Origin: Monoplex corrugatus
Taxonomy: Eukaryota; Mollusca; Gastropoda; Littorinimorpha; Ranellidae
Assembly: GCA_030674185.1 (NCBI GenBank)
Contig: JAPXFY010000026.1
Span: forward strand, 44,199,632-44,263,631
DNA: 64,000 bases
Reading direction: 5' to 3'
Each line of letters begins with the position of its first letter. Position 1 is the first letter of the stretch. The notes beneath the pieces were generated by a model that saw only the letters and a list, made by a program, of their open reading frames with translations, made no database searches and was not told the origin of the DNA. Positions 57,684-64,000 of this stretch are shown here, in pieces. Made by a program: the position numbers and the translations under genes.

Positions 57684-57725
57684 ATTGCTTTTATTCTTTC
57701 TCCCCATTTATAGCCATGCGTGTGT

Positions 57726-57766
<41 letters not shown>

Positions 57767-57880
57767 GTGTGCGTGCGTACGTGCGTGCGTGCATGCGTGT
57801 GTGTCTGTTTCAGCGCTTAGATTTGATTTTGTCGAGATTTTGCGCTATATAAATACTGTAATTATTATTATTATTATTAA
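57684..57880 (+). mobile_element. LINE-B 3' UTR and tail, segment downstream of the DIRS insertion
   Basis: This continues the LINE-B 3' UTR: CCCCATTTATAGCC, a GT tract, AGCGCTTAGATTTGAT, TGCGCTATATAAATACT, and a tail of ATT repeats. The same order occurs on the minus strand at 29101-29320, which shows that this was one element before the DIRS entered. Confidence 0.8.
57724..57800. repeat. GT microsatellite in the LINE-B 3' UTR
   Basis: GT repeats with GC interruptions at the same place in the element as the CA tract at 29180-29275 of the other copy. Confidence 0.85.
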
Positions 57881-57889
57881 GAGGAATAA

Positions 57890-58135
57890 GAATGCATGAG
57901 TTCCTCCCAAATCAGCAATTATCTGATGACATTGTAGCAAGCTCCTTGATGCTGCATGAAACTCTGTGTGCTATCATTTAGTATCGAAGTCTTGAAATGG
58001 GAAAGGTCAACACTGACACTACCAGAATGATTGTGCAGTAAGCAAGCCAACTTTTTATATTCCAGGGTGGGGTTGAACTCAAGATGTGTGATCTTGAGCC
58101 CACGACTGTCAGAGTAGCCAACCAGCCCACTGTGA
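57890..58135 (-). mobile_element. SINE4 copy, minus strand, upstream of DUSP12 start exon
   Basis: CAACACTGACACTACCAGAA, GGTTGAACTCAAGATGTGTG and CCACGACTGTCAGAGTAGCC match the reverse of the SINE4 head and body. Confidence 0.6.
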
Positions 58136-58253
58136 GAAGGATACTCAATCTTGAATTGATTTTATCTTTTGAATTGATTTTGATGTGAAATTTGATATTT
58201 GCGAAAGTTTTGAAGTTGTGTTTGTATTTCCTTACACATTCTTTATGTTGCAG

Positions 58254-58343
58254 GGTTAAAAGTAAAACAGCCGCAGCAGCAACAACAACAGCAATAACAA
58301 CAACAAACTCAGCAAACAAGGAATAGAAAGACAAAACATAAAA
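58254..58343 (+). other. DUSP12: DUSP12 5' UTR segment with probable upstream splice acceptor
   Basis: A pyrimidine-rich tract ending in TTGCAG at 58248-58253 directly precedes this segment, so the start codon probably lies in the second transcribed exon and a non-coding first exon lies further upstream. The segment is rich in CAG/CAA triplets. The first exon and promoter were not located; the DIRS and LINE-B insertions upstream may lie in that first intron. The acceptor is inferred from sequence only. Confidence 0.5.
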
Positions 58344-58606
58344 ATGGTTTGCATGGATGAAATTGTACCCAAACTGTATCTTGGAGGCATCACCGGCATT
58401 TTCGATCCTAACGTTCTTAAACAAATGGGATTAACTCATGTACTATCCTTAATGGATCGGCCCTTGCCTGAAGAACTCATGGCTGGCTTCACGTATAAAC
58501 ATGTGTTTGCTCTCGACCTGTATGACCATGACCTGCTGCAAGATATAGAAGAATGCCTGGCTTTTGTGGAGGAGGGGAGACAACAAGGAGCAGTGTTGGT
58601 TCATTG
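58344..58606 (+). CDS. DUSP12: DUSP12 coding exon 1
   Basis: Codons 1-87 and two bases of codon 88 (the catalytic Cys). The donor is CATTG|GTCAGT, so the catalytic cysteine codon is split by the intron. The reading frame continues past the donor into T-rich intron sequence with no homology, which marks the exon end. Confidence 0.92.
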
Positions 58607-60444
58607 GTCAGTACATAGTTGTAGAACTTCCATATTTTTCTTGTCAGTATTGTTCTTGTATGTATAATTTGTTTTTTGGGTTTTTTTTGTTGTTGTCGGT
58701 TTCTTTTCTTTTTTTTTTTTTTTTGGTTTTCTTTTTTGGTTGTTGTTTTTTTTATTGGTTGGAGGTGTGTCATTTCTTTTTGTTTTATGAATTGTTGGGT
58801 TATTTTTGTCTATTTTATGTGTGTGAAGAATTCATCTGTTTCAGTCTTATTATTTCATATCTAATTTTATGTTTTCTAACATAACTATCCAGGAAATGAA
58901 GTTCATCTTTAGTCATACCACTAACTGTACAGTTTGTAACTTCTCTTGGGCATTTGTGTATAAAATTTATCTTTTTCAGTTTGCAGATAATGTGCACTGA
59001 CTTGGTCTGCAAATGAAATGCTTTGCTTTGTGGTCAGATATTTTACTATCTACTAACAGTATTTGGTAAGGTTCCAAACACATTTTTGTTGTACATTTAA
59101 TATAGAAAATAATCGTGATACATTTGTGCTTTTTTTAAAAGTTCCAGAAACAGATATATTTTAGTTGCTTGTTTTTTCTTTGCATATATATCAGTTTGTT
59201 TAAAATTTGGAGTTTTTACATGTCCCTTTGTTATAATTCAAGATTGATTGTATATTCCATACAGATTTATTCCAATATCATAGAGAATCATTTTTTTTTA
59301 TATAAAATCAGACCAAGGGTTTTTTTTAATGTATCTGTTTATCACATAGGATGTATTGTCTGAACCTAATACGAGTAACCATAACCTTTGTACTTGATGG
59401 TGTACTTGACATATAATTCATATATTAATAGGAAGTTATCCTAGTTCAGCTAGTATTGGTAAAATCTTAGCTTTTTCTATTTACTCCAAGTAACTGTTTT
59501 TTTTATATTTCTTCATATAGTAACTTGTGATAAGACACTTTTGGAATAGTGGTGTAGATATTGAATTCTATATTTCAGAACCATGTAGGAATAATTTTGT
59601 TATATATGTGTATATGTATACATACACATATGTGTGCGTGGGTGTGCGTGCCTGCGTGTGTGTGCACGTGCTTGCACACACACATGTGTATGTAGACGAA
59701 ACTGGGTTTTCATAAATTTTGTGTGTGTGTATATTTTATTTGAGGATTTTTGAAACATTTAGATTTCAGCAGTAACTAACAAGGAAATCATATCATATTC
59801 ATATGCATACAATTATACAAGTTTTACACAAAATATTGATAAGTGGTGTGGTCAATGGGAAGTAACTCATGAATTCTGCAAACAGTACAAAAAGATTTAA
59901 TCCCCTTCATAGAAGAGGCCAGGGTGGGGAGAGTAGATTGTGTGTGTATGTCACTGTGTGCTTGAAGAAATATAGTATACACATAACAGTAATGATGAAC
60001 ATGAAGACTGGGGCAAGTTCATATCCTGGTTATTAGATATGAATGATGGAGATTCATTCTTGACTTCTGCAACCTATCCAGTAACTGCAAACACTTAATC
60101 CTTTGAGTTTGACTCCCTCACCCTAGCCACAGCTTCCTGCAGGAAGCTGATGGATAGGGTGAGGGAGTCAAAGGGTTAAGTTTTTGCTTTGCTAGCATAG
60201 TTGGCAATACATGGATGCTGGTGGATAGATCATAGAGTAGGGGAGTCAAAGGGTGAAGGCATCATGAAGTGTAAATTGTTCCTGCTGCGTACACACATAC
60301 ACACACAAACATCAGTAACTCACAACATAACATATGGTTTGAAAGAAAGGTCTTAGTTGTTCCGCTGATTTTTGAATCAGTTTGTATATCTATAGCTATA
60401 TCTATATCTGTATATATATATGTATATATACACACATATGTATA

Positions 60445-60476
<32 letters not shown>

Positions 60477-63223
60477 TACAAGAAACTGATCCATAAAAAT
60501 ACAAAATGATACATGTATAACTTTTTTTTCCATTGGTGTGTTTAGTCAGGCAGGGGCATCTCGTAGTGCAACAGTGGTGATAGCTTACTTGATGTGCACA
60601 AAATCAATGAGCAAGGAAGCAGCTTTGGAGTTTGTCAAGGCACGCCGATCCATCGTCAGGTAACAAGAAAACAATTTTTTAAACATTTTTGTTTAATTTT
60701 AGCATTCTTATTTTTGTTGGATGCCTTATAATTATCATGGCTGTTGGCGATCATGGCCTTCCATCTGTTTCTATCTCTTGTTGCCTCAAGCACCTCTTCC
60801 ACCCTCTTTGTCTTCAGCCACTCTGCAAGTCCAGTCCAATATCTTCTCCCTGGGTCAACCTGGTGCTCTCTTTCCCTCCAGCTTTCCCGTTGTGACCAGG
60901 TGCTCCAATTCTCCTTTCCTCATAAAATGGCGTATAAATGTTGCCTGTCTTTTCCTAATCTTCCTTATGAATGGTAATCTTCCTATAATTATATGCTCAT
61001 TATTCTGCTCATACTGTGCAGTCGATCTGCTGCTGCATAGTCTGCATACCTGTCTTCCTTGGAAATGCATGATGGGTATTTTCATGTATCCATAAGCCAC
61101 CAGACACAGACATGACTTTAACCCTTTGACTCCTGCACCCTGTCCACCAGCATCCTGCATTGTCAACCATGCTTGCAAAGCAAAAACTTAACCCTTTGAC
61201 TCCCTCACCCTATCCACAAGTTCCGCAGGAAACTGATGGATAGGGTGATGGAGTCAAAGGGTTAAATTTTTGCAGTTGGTGGATAGGATGCAGGAGTCAA
61301 AGGGTTAACTTGCATATTTGATGTTATGTGTGCGTGAACACACAAAGGGGGGTTCAAGCGCAAACGAGTCTGCACGCATGTGGGAGATCCAAAAGTTTCT
61401 GCCCTATATCCTCCAAGCAGTTGGTACCCAGAATCTTCTGATCTGAAGTGCGCAGGAACAAAGAACTTACTTGACTATTGTGCCTTTCAAAAGTGATTCT
61501 GATTGCTCTTTGTATTGTTGGTAATGATAAATGTTTTGTTTTGTCTTTGTATTGTTGATAATGATAAATGTTTTGTTTTCTGTGTTTTCATTTCCCTTGT
61601 TCAAGAATGGGTTACATATGGTGGGTAGCATAAATTTGTGTGTTTGCACACGCACACACGCGTGCACACACACACACGCACGCACACAGCACACACCACG
61701 TGTACGTGCGCATGCATGTAGAGATGGCCTTTTTCAGTTTAAATAGTATCTCCACTTTCTGAAAATTCTGTGTTTGAAAAAGAGAAAATTACTAGCAATA
61801 GAATTTCCAGTTTTCTGTCACTCTCTTTGTTTCTGCCCTGATTTGCTTTCTGTCACTTCTTCTTATCATTTTCTGCCGTGCTGGTCCATTCATATTTGTG
61901 TTCGATATAGTCTTACATACTTTCTCTTAGGAATGATTTATTATTAAGTGCATTTTCAGTTCTAAGGAAATGTGATGTGCAGAAGCAAGGTTAGGAATTT
62001 TTTATCTGTTTTTATATATATATGTATGTTTTAGTGTCCTTATTTATGTTTACATTTGAATGCAGGTACGTTTTTTTTTTAAAATCCGCTGGTGATACAT
62101 TAGATTGAGTGGTCATTACCAGGGGCATATCCTTAGATTATGTGCACAAATGGAAAGTGATATGTGTACTTAATTTTCTTTTCCACTTTTTTCCCTTCTT
62201 CTGTGAAGTAGGGTGTACTTTTTAAGATGGTTAATTCAATCGAGTCATGCTGGTAAAAATTCGCCGACACTTGCCTTTACTGCTTGAAGACGTGACATCG
62301 ATTTATCGACGGCGGACATTCGTATTCTTTTTTAACGTCAGAAGCGTCAGTTATAGGGATGACCCTACTGGGAACCGAAACTAGGGTATGTTTACAGCAG
62401 TCATTTCCCTTAGACCGTTTGTGGCAATGTGAAACAAAGACAATAGTAGCCTTTTGTCAGTGCTACCCGCGACATGCGAATTTCGCTAAATCCAAAATGA
62501 TGTCAAGGAAAGCATTTTACGGTAACTGATTTTGTGAATATTTTTGTGCTCTGGAGCAACTGTATGCAAAAAGTGACAACTACCAGTAATCTTGTATTTT
62601 CCAACAAGTGAAATCAGTGATTTAAAATATCCATGGCATGGAAATTATGTTCTGGACTTCATCTAAAACTGTTTCACAGTGTGTATTCATATCCATCAAA
62701 AAAAAAAAAAATTTACCCCCTTTGGATACCTATTTGGATACCTCATCATTTACAAGTATATGGAATACCATAAATAAGGTAAGATTATTTGTAAAGATCT
62801 AATCCTGGTCTTTCTGTATCGTTTTACTTTGTTTGTCTAAGTTATTTGGTGGTTTTTCTAAATGTTTTTAAAATGTGCTAAAAATCGCGAGATTTGAGGG
62901 GTCGGAATGACCCTGAAGACTGCGACTCGATTGAGTTTAAGCCCTGACATGGCTTTGTGCAGTCAGCTAAGCTTTAAGCAGCAATAACAATAACAATTCT
63001 TGGGATGTCATTTCATATTAGTCAGAGTTTTATTTTCTTATTTTGTCTCCCTGATAGTCCTAATGCAGGTTTCCTGCGACAGTTGGAGCTGTTTGAAGTC
63101 ATGGGATGTAAGGTGGACCAAACACACGAAGAGTATCGTCGCTACATGCTTAGCAAGGTGGCCATCCGGAGCAAGTCAGGTGAGTGTGTTGTGGGTGTGT
63201 GGATGTGTGTGTGTGTGTGTGTG

Positions 63224-63270
<47 letters not shown>

Positions 63271-63566
63271 AAACATTGGAAGCTTTTGTTTTGAGGATTG
63301 CAAGGTGCATGAAGCTTAGATTAATGTATGCGGAGGTGATGTTTTTGTAATCACAATTAAATACTGCTGGACAGATATTGCTGCCCACTGGATTATTTTC
63401 TAAAATCAATGTCAGATGAATGTGTCGTTTGCCTGAACATGTTGAAAAGTGTTGATTTTTGTTTGTTTCCAGATTTTAATAAGGAGGGACTTCCATCCAC
63501 CATCTATCGTTCTGAGTCTTCACCGCTTGCTGCTAGTGACACTGTTTATAAGTGTCGAAAGTGCAG
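58344..63566 (+). CDS. DUSP12: Dual-specificity protein phosphatase 12 (YVH1-like), 5' part, 3' end outside window
   Basis: Four exons (58344-58606, 60546-60659, 63058-63179, 63473-63566) join in phase to give 197 codons plus two bases. The product is a dual-specificity phosphatase that hydrolyses phospho-Ser/Thr/Tyr. In known homologues the C-terminal zinc domain also supports 60S ribosome maturation. The N-terminus carries the family motif YLGG (residues 12-15). The P-loop HCQAGASRS (residues 87-95) supplies nucleophile Cys88 and Arg94, and Asp58 in ALD is the probable general acid. Exon 4 ends in YKCRKC, the first cysteine pair of the C-terminal zinc domain, so the rest lies beyond the window (human protein about 340 residues). 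The start was chosen for its strong context (AAAATGG), upstream in-frame stops and family length. I see no damage. The introns carry palindromic elements, a LINE tail, a SINE and an unclassified repeat. Confidence 0.93.
58607..60051. other. DUSP12 intron 1, left part
   Basis: T-rich intron sequence with a short CA/GT segment at 59625-59690. No repeat family from this window and no extra exon seen before palindromic copy 5. Confidence 0.5.
60060..60258 (-). mobile_element. TTAA palindromic element, copy 5, DUSP12 intron 1
   Basis: Inner palindrome around CTTCCTGCAGGAAGCTGATG (60133-60152), spacer GCTTTGCTAGCATAGTTGGC, right arm GGGGAGTCAAAGGGTGAAG. Outer TTAA is lost on both sides, so the copy is older. 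Confidence 0.7.
60385..60476. repeat. TA and GA microsatellite in DUSP12 intron 1
   Basis: TATATC/TA repeats followed by a GA run (60455-60474), 70 bp upstream of the exon 2 acceptor. Confidence 0.85.
60546..60659 (+). CDS. DUSP12: DUSP12 coding exon 2, phosphatase P-loop
   Basis: The acceptor is TTTAG|TCAGG; the first base completes the Cys codon and QAGASRS follows. The exon also encodes the helix after the P-loop (VVIAYLM) and ends at GTCAG|GTAACA in phase 2. It is too short to stand out as an open frame by itself and was placed by homology and phase. Confidence 0.92.
60737..60976 (-). mobile_element. LINE-A 3' fragment inside DUSP12 intron 2
   Basis: About 240 bp of the C-terminal region on the minus strand (RKIRKRQATFIRHFMRKGEL). 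It lies opposite to the host gene and away from the exon edges (nearest exon end 60659). Confidence 0.8.
61005..61400 (-). mobile_element. SINE3 copy in DUSP12 intron 2, split by a TTAA palindromic element
   Basis: CTGCTGCATAGTCTGCATAC and CCATAAGCCACCAGACACAG precede the palindromic element at 61119-61308; ACTTGCATATTTGATGTTAT follows. Removing the element restores CTTTAACTTGCATATTTGAT as found at 8479-8498. Confidence 0.7.
61119..61308 (+). mobile_element. TTAA palindromic element, copy 6, DUSP12 intron 2
   Basis: TTAA at 61118-61121 and again at the right end, inside a SINE3 copy that elsewhere has a single TTAA. Outer arms start CCCTTTGACTCC and end GGAGTCAAAGGG. The inner palindrome (about 61191-61262) is also flanked by TTAA. 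No coding capacity. Termini CCC..GGG with TTAA duplication fit the piggyBac superfamily. Confidence 0.8.
61785..62180 (+). repeat. R5 dispersed repeat, copy 3, DUSP12 intron 2
   Basis: Same order as copy 1: TTTCTGTCACTTCTTCTTAT, GCCGTGCTGGTCCATTCATA, AATCCGCTGGTGATACATTA, GGGGCATATCCTTAGATTAT. Confidence 0.65.
62181..63057. other. DUSP12 intron 2, right part
   Basis: No dispersed repeat recognised. An A run at 62698-62711 is the only simple repeat. Confidence 0.45.
63058..63179 (+). CDS. DUSP12: DUSP12 coding exon 3
   Basis: The acceptor is GATAG|TCCTAATG, giving SPNAGFLRQLELFE, the usual end of the phosphatase fold (PNxGFxxQL). The donor is TCAG|GTGAGT and leaves phase 1. An alternative AG 11 bases downstream would break the conserved PNAGF and was rejected. 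A GT microsatellite begins just inside the following intron. Confidence 0.92.
63196..63267. repeat. GT microsatellite at the start of DUSP12 intron 3
   Basis: About 34 GT units with one interruption, beginning 17 bp after the exon 3 donor. Confidence 0.9.
63473..63566 (+). CDS. DUSP12: DUSP12 coding exon 4, start of zinc-binding domain
   Basis: The acceptor is TTTCCAG|ATTTTAAT and the split codon gives Asp. The exon ends at GTGCAG|GTAAGC after YKCRKC, matching the human DUSP12 motif at the same place. The remaining zinc-domain exons are not in the window. Confidence 0.9.
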
Positions 63567-64000
63567 GTAAGCGGTGATATTGATACTTTTTCTTAGACTC
63601 CCTATTGACACTATTCCCTTGACTCCTTATTCCTTTGACTCCCTTAACACATTCCGTACCGCGTCACAAGATCCTCGTGACTCAGCTTTCTCTCTCCGTG
63701 GACCGCGTCATAAGGATTTCGTGCCCTGAACCATAGTTTCAGTTTCGAGTATGTAAATAGAAAATGACCACATTGCTGAGGTGAATCCTTTTCCGGCAAA
63801 GGGAGTATACTCTTGTCATTTCCTTTCTGCGTTTACACGATGTTTGAAGCGGCAAAAATGGCAAGATATACCTTGTTTTCTGACAGTACCCCTTCCGGCC
63901 TTTCTCTCTCCTAACATTACTTGATCAATAGTTAGTACAGTGACCTATTTTCTTGGTAGGAAAAGGGTTAACTTATCCATAGGCACAAAAACTTTGCCCT
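63567..64000. other. DUSP12 intron 4, incomplete
   Basis: Intron sequence to the window end. CCTTTGACTCCCTTAACAC at 63632 resembles the end of the TTAA palindromic element but has no partner arm. Confidence 0.45.

Noticed and set aside
63632..63660. Seventh TTAA palindromic element
   Set aside because: Only one arm-like word (CCTTTGACTCCCTTAACAC) is present and no inverted partner follows.

Overview
The window is a piece of a large, repeat-rich eukaryotic nuclear genome. The only host gene I can identify has phase-consistent exons with GT/AG introns. Four tRNA-headed SINE families, truncated LINEs, a DIRS retrotransposon and heavy microsatellite load suit a lophotrochozoan. A marine gastropod mollusc is my best guess, with moderate to low confidence, because it rests on the style of the dispersed repeats and not on a diagnostic gene.

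Layout. Positions 1-30 kb are intergenic, with truncated LINE-A copies (non-LTR, tail of GAT repeats), SINE copies on both strands, and long CA/GT, CT, GATA-like, ATGT and GAT microsatellites. Two short GC-rich stretches (about 10.05-10.47 kb and 22.3-22.6 kb) look like promoters but have no recognisable gene beside them. Positions 30.2-37.7 kb hold three minisatellites: a 44/61-bp array that grew out of a SINE, a 38-bp array of about 85 units, and a 41-bp array of about 16 units. Positions 38-51 kb return to SINEs, LINEs and microsatellites.

Positions 51.96-57.68 kb hold a nearly complete but frameshifted DIRS-type tyrosine-recombinase retrotransposon. It has 129-bp inverted terminal repeats, an internal complementary region, and gag-like, RT/RNase H and recombinase regions. 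It sits in the 3' UTR of a second LINE family (LINE-B), and another copy of that LINE at 29.1-29.5 kb serves as an empty site.

From 58.25 kb to the end lies the 5' part of a DUSP12 (YVH1-like) dual-specificity phosphatase gene on the + strand. Four coding exons are present, and the zinc-binding C-terminus runs off the window. Its introns contain LINE, SINE and palindromic elements.

The most interesting feature is a family of at least six palindromic elements bounded by TTAA. Each carries a smaller, nearly perfect palindrome that is itself flanked by TTAA. One insertion can be read against an empty-site paralog in this window (8.48 kb against 61.12 kb), which supports TTAA duplication and a piggyBac-type non-autonomous element.
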